Shown here one piece after another: positions 1-7,083 of a stretch of DNA of 42,508 bases. Both the position numbers and the translations under genes were made by a program. Position 1 is the stretch's first letter. Each line of letters begins with the position of its first letter. The notes under the pieces are model-generated. The model searched no databases and was not told the origin of the DNA. It saw only the letters and a program-made list of their open reading frames with translations. The stretch is from Actinokineospora enzanensis DSM 44649 (GTDB lineage Bacteria > Actinomycetota > Actinomycetes > Mycobacteriales > Pseudonocardiaceae), in the NCBI RefSeq assembly GCF_000374445.1, contig NZ_KB894448.1, positions 1-42,508 on the forward strand. Direction: 5' to 3'.

Positions 1-105
1 CGGCAGGAGAAGTGGCCGGTCGAGGTGATGGTGGAGGGTCGGCTGCTGCCGCCCTACCAGGCGGCCGCGGTCACCGCCGCGCACCAGATCTGGGCGGCGG
101 CGTAG
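1..105 (+). CDS. C-terminal end of an unidentified protein (partial)
   Basis: Frame 1 is open from the window edge to a TAG stop and gives 34 residues ending QIWAAA. The stretch has high-GC actinobacterial codon use (third positions almost all G or C), so I take it as the tail of a real gene that begins outside the window. The fragment, which includes WPVEVMVEGRLLPPY, is too short for me to assign a family. It converges on the minus-strand DedA gene, with the hairpin at 151-219 lying between the two. Confidence 0.55.
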   Translation, partial: RQEKWPVEVMVEGRLLPPYQAAAVTAAHQIWAAA

Positions 106-150
106 GCGCTGTCCTGCAAGTCCGGCACGCGCTATCCGCGCCCGCGCGGC

Positions 151-219
151 CTCTGGCCGCACGGGCGGAAAGCCCAAGTACAACCCGGTACGTGCGGCTT
201 CCCGCCCGCACGCCCAGAG
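151..219 (-). terminator. Long hairpin downstream of the DedA gene
   Basis: Two 24-nt arms (151-174 and 196-219) face each other around a 21-nt loop. As plus-strand RNA four positions mismatch. As minus-strand RNA three of those become G-U wobbles, leaving 23 of 24 positions paired. That asymmetry says the functional RNA is the minus-strand one, which places it about 55 nt after the DedA stop codon. There is no clear U-tract, as is common for actinobacterial terminators. Confidence 0.6.
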
Positions 220-273
220 ACCACGCGGATCACGAATCCCGCGCACCAGACTTACCGGACAGCGCCTAACCGC

Positions 274-912
274 TCAGCGGTTGGTCTCGCGCCTGCGCTC
301 GGCGCGGGCCTTGAGCATCTCGATGATGATCGGGATGACCGAGATCAGCACGATCAGGACCAGCATGGCTTCGAGGTTCTTGTGGATGAACTCGATCTTG
401 CCGAGCACCGCGCCGAGCAGTGTGACGCCGTTGACCCACAGGACCGCGCCGACGGCCGAGTAGGTGAAGAACTTCTTGCGGTCCATCTGGCCAACGCCCG
501 CGATGGCCGTGATGAACGTGCGCACGATCGGCACGAACCGGGCGAGCACGATGGCGCGCGGGCCGTACTTCTCGAAGAAGGCGTGTGTCTTGTCGACGTG
601 CTCCCGCTTGAACAGCCTGGAGTCGGGCTTGTCGAACAGCGCCGGGCCGACCTTGGCGCCGATGAAGTAGCCCACCACGTTGCCGACGAACGCGCACACC
701 GTCAGCAGCACCAGGACCAGCCACAGCGGCGCGCTGAGCTTGTCCAGCGTGGCGAACAGGCCCGCGGTGAACAGCAGCGAGTCGCCGGGCAGGAAGAAGC
801 CGAGCAGCAGGCCGCACTCCGCGAAGATGATCAGGCAGAGGATCGGCAGCAGCGAGGGGCCCAGGCTGTCGAGGATGACCTCGGGGTCCAGCCAGCTGGG
901 CAGCAAGGCCAT
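274..912 (-). CDS. DedA family integral membrane protein
   Basis: A 212-residue polytopic membrane protein of the DedA/SNARE-associated (VTT) family, whose members are linked to membrane homeostasis and, in some cases, flipping of undecaprenyl or phospholipid carriers. The family signature is visible: a re-entrant hydrophobic start with ECGLLLGFFLPGDSLLFTAG (about residues 30-50), then GNVVGYFIGAKVG, then the conserved F-x-R-FVPIVRTF stretch near residue 115, followed by GALLW-type and C-terminal hydrophobic helices. The open frame extends another 63 codons upstream, but that part is not membrane-like. The ATG giving MALLPSWLD is the natural start, although its Shine-Dalgarno is weak. A DedA gene next to the fba region is also found in mycobacteria (Rv0364). 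The specific lipid substrate cannot be inferred. Confidence 0.88.
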   Translation of the reverse strand: MALLPSWLDPEVILDSLGPSLLPILCLIIFAECGLLLGFFLPGDSLLFTAGLFATLDKLSAPLWLVLVLLTVCAFVGNVVGYFIGAKVGPALFDKPDSRLFKREHVDKTHAFFEKYGPRAIVLARFVPIVRTFITAIAGVGQMDRKKFFTYSAVGAVLWVNGVTLLGAVLGKIEFIHKNLEAMLVLIVLISVIPIIIEMLKARAERRRETNR

Positions 913-1022
913 GGTCACGGGGTGGTCGGCGCGCACGCGGTCAAGGTACAGGGGCCACCTGTGGCGATCCTGTGCCGGGTTTGCGGGTGACCGTCCGTCA
1001 TGTCGGCTGTCGAGAGACCGGG

Positions 1023-1286
1023 TCAGACCAGCAGCGTCAGGAACCCGACCAGGCAGCCTGCGGCCAGGCCGAGCAGCAGCGCCAGCCCCAGGACCCACCA
1101 CGCTCGCGGCGGCAGGTCCTGGTCGGTGGGGGTCGTCGTCCCCGGCACGGCGTGTCCCCCGGAACCCGTGACGCCCTCGACCTCGACGGTGACACTCGGT
1201 GGTCGTGGCGGTTCGGACAGTGGCGTCCGGGCGGCCTGCGCGCGGAGGGCGTCGGCGAGCAGGCGCTCCGGATCGGCCGCGGTCAT
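1023..1286 (-). CDS. Small single-pass membrane protein, unknown function
   Basis: An 87-residue protein that I do not recognise. The N-terminal 60 residues are hydrophilic and rich in Pro, Glu and Arg. One strongly hydrophobic segment (WWVLGLALLLGLAAGCLVGFLTLLV) forms the last 25 residues, so it should be tail-anchored with the bulk in the cytoplasm. It starts 9 nt after the nagA stop codon on the same strand and is probably cotranscribed with nagA. There is no clear ribosome binding site, which fits translational coupling. Codon use fits a real gene. Confidence 0.6.
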   Translation of the reverse strand: MTAADPERLLADALRAQAARTPLSEPPRPPSVTVEVEGVTGSGGHAVPGTTTPTDQDLPPRAWWVLGLALLLGLAAGCLVGFLTLLV

Positions 1287-1295
1287 GCCGCGACG

Positions 1296-2438
1296 TTAAC
1301 CCACCCAGTTGCCTCTTCGCATGACCGAGTCGACCTGCAGGTCGCCGTCCAACAGCACCAGGTCCGCCGCCAACCCCTTGGCCAGCTTGCCGGTGGTGTC
1401 CGCCAGGCCGAGCAGCGCGGCAGGCCTGCTTGAGGTGGCCGCCACCGCCTCCTGCACGGACAGGCCGCAGCCCTGCACCAGGTTGCGGAAGGCCACGTCC
1501 ATGGTGAGCGTGCTGCCCGCCAGCGCGGAGCTGCCGCCGACCAGGGTGGGCACGCCGCCGCGCACCTCGACCTCAAGGCCGCCGATGTCGTAGCTGCCGT
1601 CGCCCGCGCCAGCGGCCGCGATGGCGTCGGTGACCAGCACGGTCCGGCCGAGACCGGCGTGCCGGGCGGCCAGCCGCACCACGGTGGGGTGCAGGTGCAC
1701 CAGGTCACAGATCAGCTCGACGGTGACCCGCTCGTCGTCGAGCAGCGCGCCGATCGGGCCGGGCTCGCGGTGGTGCAGCGGGCGCATGCCGTTGAACAGG
1801 TGGGTGGCCACCGTGGCGCCCGCGTCGACCGCGGGCAGCACCTGGTCCGCCAGCGCGTCGGTGTGCCCGACCGCGGCGATGGACCCGCCGTCGACCAGCT
1901 GGCGCACGGCCTCGACCGAGCCCTCCAGCTCCGGGGCGAGGGTGACCATGCGGACCGCGCCCTTGCCCGCGCGTAGCAGCGTGCCGACCGAGTCGCGGTC
2001 GGGGGCGCGCAGGATCGCCGGGTCGTGCGCGCCGCAGCGGGCGGCCGAGAGGAACGGGCCCTCCAGGTGCACGCCCGCGAGCAGGCCCTCCTCGACCAGC
2101 TCACGCAGCGCGGAGATCTGGTCGACCAGCTCGGGCACCGGCCGGGAGACCAGGCTGGCCAGCAGCGTGGTGGTGCCGCGACGCGCGTGCGTGTTGAACG
2201 CGACGCGGGCGCGGGCGGGGTCGGTGGTCATGAACGGCTCGCCACCGCCGCCGTGGCAGTGGATGTCGATGAAACCGGGGACCACCCAGTGGCCCCGAGC
2301 GTCCACCGTCTCGTCGGCGCGCGGACGCTCACCCGTGCCGACGGCGGCGATGTAGCCGTCCTCGACGAGCAGCCAGCCGTCGTCGACCACGCCGTCCGCG
2401 GTGACGAGTTTGCCCCCTGTGATGAGCCGTCCTGCCAT
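1296..2438 (-). CDS. nagA: N-acetylglucosamine-6-phosphate deacetylase
   Basis: Converts GlcNAc-6-phosphate to glucosamine-6-phosphate and acetate, the committed step in catabolism of chitin- and cell-wall-derived GlcNAc in the cytoplasm. The 380-residue length is typical. Amidohydrolase-fold landmarks are all present: HxH at His60/His62 (DIHCHGGGG), Glu126 in HLEGPF, His192 in GHTD, His213 in THLFNGM, and catalytic Asp271 in LVTDA. I chose the ATG giving MAGRLITGG because a strong GGAGGA lies 7 nt upstream; the frame is open 13 codons further but without a better start. Two dre-like sites in its promoter imply repression by a DasR-type GntR regulator and induction by GlcN-6-P. The downstream small membrane gene is probably in the same transcript. 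Confidence 0.95.
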   Translation of the reverse strand: MAGRLITGGKLVTADGVVDDGWLLVEDGYIAAVGTGERPRADETVDARGHWVVPGFIDIHCHGGGGEPFMTTDPARARVAFNTHARRGTTTLLASLVSRPVPELVDQISALRELVEEGLLAGVHLEGPFLSAARCGAHDPAILRAPDRDSVGTLLRAGKGAVRMVTLAPELEGSVEAVRQLVDGGSIAAVGHTDALADQVLPAVDAGATVATHLFNGMRPLHHREPGPIGALLDDERVTVELICDLVHLHPTVVRLAARHAGLGRTVLVTDAIAAAGAGDGSYDIGGLEVEVRGGVPTLVGGSSALAGSTLTMDVAFRNLVQGCGLSVQEAVAATSSRPAALLGLADTTGKLAKGLAADLVLLDGDLQVDSVMRRGNWVG

Positions 2439-2457
2439 GTGCTGGTCCTCCGAGCGT

Positions 2458-2479
2458 CTGTGCACGCGACAGTGCACAG
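2458..2479. promoter_or_regulatory. Perfect inverted repeat in the nagA 5' leader
   Basis: CTGTGCAC and GTGCACAG are perfect 8-bp arms separated by 6 nt. The repeat sits between the predicted -10 box (2484-2489) and the nagA ribosome binding site, so it is at or just after the expected transcription start. It could be an additional operator or a short leader hairpin. The sequence does not tell which. Confidence 0.4.
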
Positions 2480-2483
2480 TGGC

Positions 2484-2519
2484 AGTGTATTGGTCTATAC
2501 CGCAATGGTCTAAACCAAC
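2484..2519 (-). promoter_or_regulatory. nagA promoter with two tandem dre-like (DasR) operators
   Basis: Two copies of a TGGTCT-centred pseudo-palindrome lie 15 bp apart: ATTGGTCTATACCGCA at 2489-2504 and AATGGTCTAAACCAAC at 2504-2519. The known DasR responsive element of Streptomyces is close to ACTGGTCTAGACCACT, and nagA is a classical DasR target. On the minus strand TACACT (2489 to 2484) can serve as a -10 box, with a 17-nt spacer to TAGACC inside the second operator. Bound repressor would therefore cover the -35 and spacer. The dasR gene itself is not in the window. Confidence 0.72.
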
Positions 2520-2539
2520 TTCGCCCAGTAGGAGTACCC

Positions 2540-3163
2540 CTACGGCGTGTTCATGATCTTCTGCAGCGCCTCAAGGGCCCGGCTCGCGGTGGATTTGACC
2601 GTTCCCTTGGAGATCCCGGCCGCCTCGGCGATCTCCGCCTCGGTGAGGTTGCCGTAGTAGCGCAGCACCAACACCTCGCGTTGGCGCGGCGGCAGCTGCG
2701 ACAGCGCGCGCACCACGCTCTGGTGTTCCGCGGTCAGCATGGCCAAGCTCTCCGCCGAGCGCGCGTTGACCGCGTGCGGTGGCGTGTACTCGCGCGCGGT
2801 CTTGCGCCTGCGCAGCACGCTCCGCGAGCCGTTCACCACCGCCGTCCGCAGGTAGCCCAGGGCGGCGGCCGCGTCGCGCAGCCCGCCCCAGTTCCGGTGC
2901 AGACCGGTGAAGGCCTCCTGCACCACGTCCTCCGCCGTCGCGGGCTCGTCGACCAGCAGCAGCGCCAGCCGGATCAACCGCATCCGGTGCGTGCGGTACA
3001 GGTCTTCGAGGGTCAGCGGCGCCTCCGGCCGCGCGGGCGGCGCGCTCTTGGTGTCGATCGCCCGCAACCGGGTCAACGTCTGCTCGACGGTGCGCTCCGC
3101 CGCGCCCGGGGCGCCACCCGGCGCCGCCGTGTACTCACCTGGGTTGATGCCATCCCCTGCCAC
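2540..3163 (-). CDS. ECF (SigE-type) RNA polymerase sigma factor
   Basis: A 207-residue group-4 sigma-70 factor. Region 2 covers about residues 48-115 (LEDLYRTHRMRLIRLALLL, then the DVVQEAFTGLHRNW stretch typical of SigE-family factors). Region 4 covers about 140-200 with the helix-turn-helix LPPRQREVLVLRYYGNLT and AGISKGTVKSTASRAL. A roughly 45-residue N-terminal extension precedes region 2. The start ATG has TAAGG upstream. No anti-sigma gene is adjacent: the downstream neighbour on the same strand is nagA with its own promoter, and the gene upstream is divergent. Its regulon and activating signal are unknown. Confidence 0.85.
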   Translation of the reverse strand: MAGDGINPGEYTAAPGGAPGAAERTVEQTLTRLRAIDTKSAPPARPEAPLTLEDLYRTHRMRLIRLALLLVDEPATAEDVVQEAFTGLHRNWGGLRDAAAALGYLRTAVVNGSRSVLRRRKTAREYTPPHAVNARSAESLAMLTAEHQSVVRALSQLPPRQREVLVLRYYGNLTEAEIAEAAGISKGTVKSTASRALEALQKIMNTP

Positions 3164-3240
3164 AGGCGAACCTTACCGGGCTGCCATCCCCGGGCATACC
3201 GCAACGACCGGCAGGTGACCACCCTGGGATCATCTGCCGC

Positions 3241-3522
3241 ATGACCTGGTTCACCGTGGACACCCGCTACACCGCCGACGCCGACCTGCTCCAGCGGGTG
3301 CGGCCCGCGCACCGCGACTACCTGCGCCCGATGGTCGACTCCGGACAGGTGCTGGCGGCAGGCCCGTGGGCCGACGGGGCGGGCGGGTTCGTGATCATCA
3401 AGGCGGCCGACCGGGCCGAGCTGGACGGGATCCTGGCCGTCGACCCGTACACCACTGAGGCGGTGGCGGCGGAGCGCGTCATTCGCGAGTGGACGATCGT
3501 GATGGGCGCGGGCGCCGAGTAG
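3241..3522 (+). CDS. YciI family protein
   Basis: A 93-residue alpha/beta protein of the YciI/YCII superfamily (ferredoxin-like fold, dimeric). The family pattern is visible: an N-terminal strand (WFTVDTRYT), an R-x-x-H-x-x-Y/L stretch (RPAHRDYLRPMVDSGQVLAAGPW), a glycine-rich turn before a strand (GGFVIIKA), and the DPY motif (AVDPYTTEAV). The conserved His-Asp pair suggests an enzymatic or ligand-binding site, but the biological role of most members is unknown. It is monocistronic and faces away from the ECF sigma gene. It ends 14 nt before the convergent SDR gene. Confidence 0.82.
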   Translation: MTWFTVDTRYTADADLLQRVRPAHRDYLRPMVDSGQVLAAGPWADGAGGFVIIKAADRAELDGILAVDPYTTEAVAAERVIREWTIVMGAGAE

Positions 3523-3535
3523 TCCGAGCGTCGAA

Positions 3536-4465
3536 CTACCCCCGGGGTTCGCTCATCGCCGCCGCACCGCCCGCGCCGACCGGGCGTGAGGACGCGGCGG
3601 CGCCCCGGGCGGCGATATCGGCCAGCGCGGCCCGGTCCGCCTTGGCGATCAGGTTGCCGCGCACCCGCCCGCCGATCTCGACGACCGGCGGCAGGAACGC
3701 GCGCACCAGTTTGAGCAGACCGACCCAGCCGGGCACGTGCACGGCCCGGTCGCGTCGGAGTACTCCGCGCTCCAAGGCGTCCAGGGCCAGCGGCACCGGG
3801 TGGGTCCTGCCGATCGGACCGGGCATGGCGGTGCGCAGCGGTCCGAACACCGGGTGCTCGTCCGCGCCGCCGACCATGTCCGTGGCGATCCAGGACGGGT
3901 GCGCCACGCCGACCCGCACACCCAGGTGTCGGATCTCCGCGCGCAGGCAGTTCGCGAACGCCTCCGCGCCCGCCTTGGCCGCGGCGTAGGCGGCCATCGC
4001 AGGCGCGTGCGTGATCGCGGCCAGCGAGGAGACCACCAGCACGTAGCCGCGGCGGTCGATCACGTGCGGGAGGGTCACCCGGACGGTCCGCCAGACGCCG
4101 AGCAGGTCGACCTCCAGGGTCCGCTCGAAGGCGGCCGGGTCGACGGACCGGATGAAACCGGCGGCGGCGATGCCCGCGTTGGCCACCACGACGTCGATCC
4201 CGCCGAACCGCTCGACCACGCCCGCGGTGGCCCGCTCCAGCGCGGCCCAGTCGGTGACGTCGGCCTCGAACACGGCCGCGTCCGGCCCGCACTCGGCGGC
4301 CACCCTGGCCAGCTCGGCGGGCTCCAGCCCGACCAGGGCCACCTTGGCGCCCCGGTAGGCCAGCCGCCTGGCCAGGCCCGCACCGAGCCCGCGGGCGGCG
4401 CCGGTGATCAGCACGACCTGTCCACGCACATCCCGCTCGCGGGCCAGCAGGTTCGTCACGCCCAT
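3536..4465 (-). CDS. Classical short-chain dehydrogenase/reductase (SDR)
   Basis: NAD(P)-dependent oxidoreductase of 309 residues. The dinucleotide motif TGAARGLG is at residues 21-28, the structural NAG at 96-98, and the catalytic Ser146/147, Tyr160 and Lys164 (YAAAK) are all present. The C-terminal 110 residues, with a hydrophobic VGLLKLVRAFLPP segment, are longer than in minimal SDRs and recall lipid- or steroid-acting members, so a membrane-associated hydrophobic substrate is possible but is inference. GGGAGG precedes the ATG. Its promoter carries a duplicated TTACTCnCGGTA element, a typical TetR-type operator shape, so the gene is probably repressor controlled. Confidence 0.88.
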   Translation of the reverse strand: MGVTNLLARERDVRGQVVLITGAARGLGAGLARRLAYRGAKVALVGLEPAELARVAAECGPDAAVFEADVTDWAALERATAGVVERFGGIDVVVANAGIAAAGFIRSVDPAAFERTLEVDLLGVWRTVRVTLPHVIDRRGYVLVVSSLAAITHAPAMAAYAAAKAGAEAFANCLRAEIRHLGVRVGVAHPSWIATDMVGGADEHPVFGPLRTAMPGPIGRTHPVPLALDALERGVLRRDRAVHVPGWVGLLKLVRAFLPPVVEIGGRVRGNLIAKADRAALADIAARGAAASSRPVGAGGAAAMSEPRG

Positions 4466-4492
4466 GGGTGCCTCCCGGTGCCGTCCGTCCCC

Positions 4493-4522
4493 AACCTACC
4501 GAGAGTAAGCTACCGCGAGTAA
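4493..4522 (-). promoter_or_regulatory. SDR promoter with duplicated TTACTCnCGGTA operator
   Basis: On the minus strand TTACTCGCGGTA (4522 to 4511) and TTACTCTCGGTA (4508 to 4497) are near-identical 12-mers 14 bp apart, each roughly palindromic (TTAC...GTA). The second copy runs into TAGGTT (4498 to 4493), a good actinobacterial -10 box, so a bound regulator would block RNA polymerase. The shape resembles TetR-family operators of lipid and redox genes in actinobacteria. No regulator gene is adjacent. Confidence 0.5.
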
Positions 4523-4534
4523 CACATAAAAGGA

Positions 4535-4564
4535 ATGCCGGTCCGACGCACGTCGGACCGGCAT
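4535..4564 (-). terminator. Terminator hairpin after the aldo/keto reductase gene
   Basis: ATGCCGGTCCGAC and its perfect complement form a 13-bp stem around the 4-nt loop GCAC, 23 nt after the AKR stop codon on the minus strand. It insulates the AKR transcript from the SDR promoter just beyond it. Confidence 0.8.
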
Positions 4565-4586
4565 CCGGGCTGCTCGGAGCGGGTTT

Positions 4587-5528
4587 CTAGAGATCGGACG
4601 CGGCGGTCAACGCGGCCACCTCGTCGGCGGTCATGGCCAGTGTGGCGGCGGGCAGCAGGTCGGCCAGCTGCTCCGGCGTGCGCGCGCTGGCGAGCGGGGC
4701 CACCACGTTCGGCCGGGTGGTCAGCCAGGCCAGCGAGACGGTGGCGACGGTGGTCGAGTGCGCGGCCGCGACCTCGTCCAGCACCGCCAGCACCCGGCGG
4801 CCCCGGTCGTCCAGGTACTTGGCCGCGCCGCCCGCGCGGGGGCTGTCACCCGGCCCGGTCCCGTCCCGGTACTTGCCGGTCAGGAAGCCCATCGCCAGCG
4901 CGAAGTAGGGCAGCACGCCCAGGTTCTCCCGCTCGGCCAGCTCGGCGTACTCGGTCTCGTACTTGGCCCGCTCGACCAGGTTGTAGTGCGGCTGCAACGC
5001 CACATACCGGGCCAGCCCCTCGCGGTCGGCGAACGCCAGCGAGTCGGCGATCCGGGTGGGCGAGAGGTTCGAGGCCGCCACGTAGCGGACCTTGCCCTCG
5101 CGCACGAGCTCGTCGAACGCGGCCACGGTCTCCTCGACCGGGACGTCGAGATCATGGTCGAAATGCGCGTAGTACAGGTCGATGTAGTCGGTGCCGAGCC
5201 GCTTGAGCGAGTCCTCGGCGGCGGTCCGGATCGTGGCCGCGGACAGGTCGGCGAGGCCGGTCTTGGACCCCACCTTGGTCGCCACCACGATCCGGTCGCG
5301 GTTGCCCCGCGCGGCCAGCCACTCGCCGATGATCGTCTCGGACTCGCCGCCCGAGTTGCCCTCGACCCACTGCGAGTAGCCGTCCGCGGTGTCCAGGAAG
5401 TTCCCGCCCGCCGCCGCGTACGCGTCCAGCACGGCGAACGAGGCGGCCCGGTCCGCGGTCCAGCCGAACACGTTGCCGCCGAGGTTCAGCGGGTACACGT
5501 CGAGGTCGGTACTGCCGATGGTCGTCAT
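4587..5528 (-). CDS. Aldo/keto reductase
   Basis: A 313-residue NADPH-dependent (beta/alpha)8-barrel oxidoreductase. The catalytic tetrad is visible: Asp46 (FLDTADGYSQW), Tyr51, Lys85 (VVATKVG) and His122 (YYAHFDHD). The C-terminal cofactor-binding loop is also seen (VVAPLASARTPEQL). It is most like the bacterial YajO/YccK-type AKRs of broad or unknown carbonyl substrate range. Transcription looks leaderless: TAGGTT (5540 to 5535) is only 6 nt from the ATG and there is no Shine-Dalgarno. A strong hairpin terminator follows. Confidence 0.92.
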   Translation of the reverse strand: MTTIGSTDLDVYPLNLGGNVFGWTADRAASFAVLDAYAAAGGNFLDTADGYSQWVEGNSGGESETIIGEWLAARGNRDRIVVATKVGSKTGLADLSAATIRTAAEDSLKRLGTDYIDLYYAHFDHDLDVPVEETVAAFDELVREGKVRYVAASNLSPTRIADSLAFADREGLARYVALQPHYNLVERAKYETEYAELAERENLGVLPYFALAMGFLTGKYRDGTGPGDSPRAGGAAKYLDDRGRRVLAVLDEVAAAHSTTVATVSLAWLTTRPNVVAPLASARTPEQLADLLPAATLAMTADEVAALTAASDL

Positions 5529-5624
5529 GCGACGAACCTAGTGGGCCGTGGTTCGACTCAGTACGAAATAACCGGGCAGTGCGCACAACCGGGCCGCCCG
5601 GTCACACCGGGTGGCGGGCGGACG

Positions 5625-5909
5625 TCACGCGACCACGTCGACGCCGTGCCAGAAGGCCACGTGGCCGCGGATCTCGGCCGCCTCCGGCTTGGGGTTCGGG
5701 TAGAACCACACGGCGTCGGCGTTGTCCTCGCCCGCGACGTGCAGGGTGTAGTAGCTCGCCGTGCCCTTCCAGGGACATTCGGTAGTGGTCTCGGACGGGC
5801 GCAGGAACTGTTGGTGCACCGATTCGATGGGAAAGTAGTGGTTGCCCTCGACGACGACGGTGTCGTCGCTCTCCGCGATGATCTCGCCATTCCAGGTAGC
5901 GGTCGCCAT
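5625..5909 (-). CDS. DUF427 domain protein
   Basis: A 94-residue single-domain DUF427 protein (compact beta-barrel-like fold, biochemical function unknown). Recognisable features are the opening ATWNGEIIAESDDTVVVEGNHYFP, the central CPWKGTASYY and the end AFWHGVDVV. The frame stays open far upstream antisense to fba, but the family begins at the ATG giving MATATWNG. The start is probably leaderless (CAGACT 6 nt upstream). It diverges from fba. Confidence 0.9.
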   Translation of the reverse strand: MATATWNGEIIAESDDTVVVEGNHYFPIESVHQQFLRPSETTTECPWKGTASYYTLHVAGEDNADAVWFYPNPKPEAAEIRGHVAFWHGVDVVA

Positions 5910-5993
5910 ACCCCCAGTCTGCCCAACACGCTGCCGCCCCGCTGCTCGTAGGATGCGCCAGAACGGCGCAGGCCACCCCGAGGAGGAGCACCG

Positions 5994-7028
5994 ATGCCCA
6001 TCGCCACACCCGAGGTCTACGCGGAGATGCTGGACCGGGCCAAGGCGAACGAGTTCGCTTACCCCGCCATCAACGTGACCTCGTCGGAGACCCTGAACGC
6101 CGCGCTGCGCGGGTTCGCCGAAGCCGAGAGCGACGGCATCATCCAGGTCTCCACCGGCGGCGCCGAGTTCGCCTCCGGCACCAAGGTCAAGGACATGGTC
6201 ACCGGGGCGGTGGGGCTGGCCGAGTTCGCGCACGTCGTGGCGGCCAAGTACCCGGTGAACGTGGCGCTGCACACCGACCACTGCCCGAAGGACAAGCTGG
6301 ACGGCTTCGTCCGGCCGCTGATCGCGATCAGCCAGGAGCGGGTGAACTCGGGCGCCAACCCGCTGTTCCAGTCGCACATGTGGGACGGCTCGGCCGTGCC
6401 GATGGACGAGAACCTGCAGATCGCCGCCGACCTGCTGGCCAAGGCCGCGGCCGCGCGGATCGTGCTGGAGATCGAGGTCGGCGTGGTCGGCGGCGAGGAG
6501 GACGGCGTCGCCAACGAGATCAACGACAAGCTGTACACCTCGGCCGAGGACTACCTGAAGACCGTGGACGTGCTGGGCACCGGGGAGAAGGGCCGCTACC
6601 TGCTGGCCGCGACCTTCGGCAACGTGCACGGCGTGTACAAGCCGGGCAACGTCAAGCTGCGCCCGGAGATCCTCAAGCAGGGCCAGGACGTGGTGGCGCA
6701 GAAGCTCGGCCTCGCCGACGGCGCGAAGCCGTTCGACCTGGTCTTCCACGGCGGGTCCGGCTCGCTGCTTGAGGAGATCCACGAGGCGGTGTCCTACGGC
6801 GTGATCAAGATGAACATCGACACGGACACCCAGTACGCCTTCACCCGGCCGATCGTCGCGCACATGTTCGCCAACTACGACGGTGTGCTGAAGATCGACG
6901 GCGAGGTGGGCAACAAGAAGGTCTACGACCCGCGCAGCTACCTGAAGGCGGCGGAGCAGGCCATGGCCACCCGCATCACCCAGGCGTGCGAGCACCTGAA
7001 GTCGGCGGGCCGCATGATCGCGGGCTGA
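5994..7028 (+). CDS. fbaA: Class II fructose-bisphosphate aldolase
   Basis: Zinc-dependent cleavage and condensation of fructose-1,6-bisphosphate with glyceraldehyde-3-P and DHAP, in glycolysis and gluconeogenesis (cytoplasm). The 344-residue length matches the FbaA type. The catalytic Asp95 and zinc ligand His96 are in ALHTDHCPKD, with further zinc-ligand histidines at His212 (GNVHGVYKPG) and His252 (FHGGSGS). The phosphate- and sodium-binding loops GGSGS and NIDTDTQYA are intact. AGGAGGAG lies just before the ATG, and TAGGAT at 5949-5954 is a likely -10. A strong terminator follows. In mycobacteria the orthologue (Rv0363c) sits in the same neighbourhood with DedA, DUF3151 and purA. Confidence 0.97.
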   Translation: MPIATPEVYAEMLDRAKANEFAYPAINVTSSETLNAALRGFAEAESDGIIQVSTGGAEFASGTKVKDMVTGAVGLAEFAHVVAAKYPVNVALHTDHCPKDKLDGFVRPLIAISQERVNSGANPLFQSHMWDGSAVPMDENLQIAADLLAKAAAARIVLEIEVGVVGGEEDGVANEINDKLYTSAEDYLKTVDVLGTGEKGRYLLAATFGNVHGVYKPGNVKLRPEILKQGQDVVAQKLGLADGAKPFDLVFHGGSGSLLEEIHEAVSYGVIKMNIDTDTQYAFTRPIVAHMFANYDGVLKIDGEVGNKKVYDPRSYLKAAEQAMATRITQACEHLKSAGRMIAG

Positions 7029-7044
7029 TGATCCGGTATTCGGG

Positions 7045-7079
7045 CGGCCCTCTCACCTACCCGGTGAGAGGGCCGTTTT
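7045..7079 (+). terminator. Intrinsic terminator of fbaA
   Basis: A perfect 13-bp stem (CGGCCCTCTCACC with its complement), a 5-nt loop and then TTTT, 16 nt after the fbaA stop codon. It may also serve the convergent membrane protein gene that ends at 7084. Confidence 0.92.
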
Positions 7080-7083
7080 CGGT

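Noticed and set aside
5910..6995. Long minus-strand open frame antisense to fbaA, continuous with the DUF427 gene
   Set aside because: High-GC shadow of fbaA. DUF427 homology begins at the ATG at 5909, and the upstream translation has His/Val/Leu-biased shadow composition.
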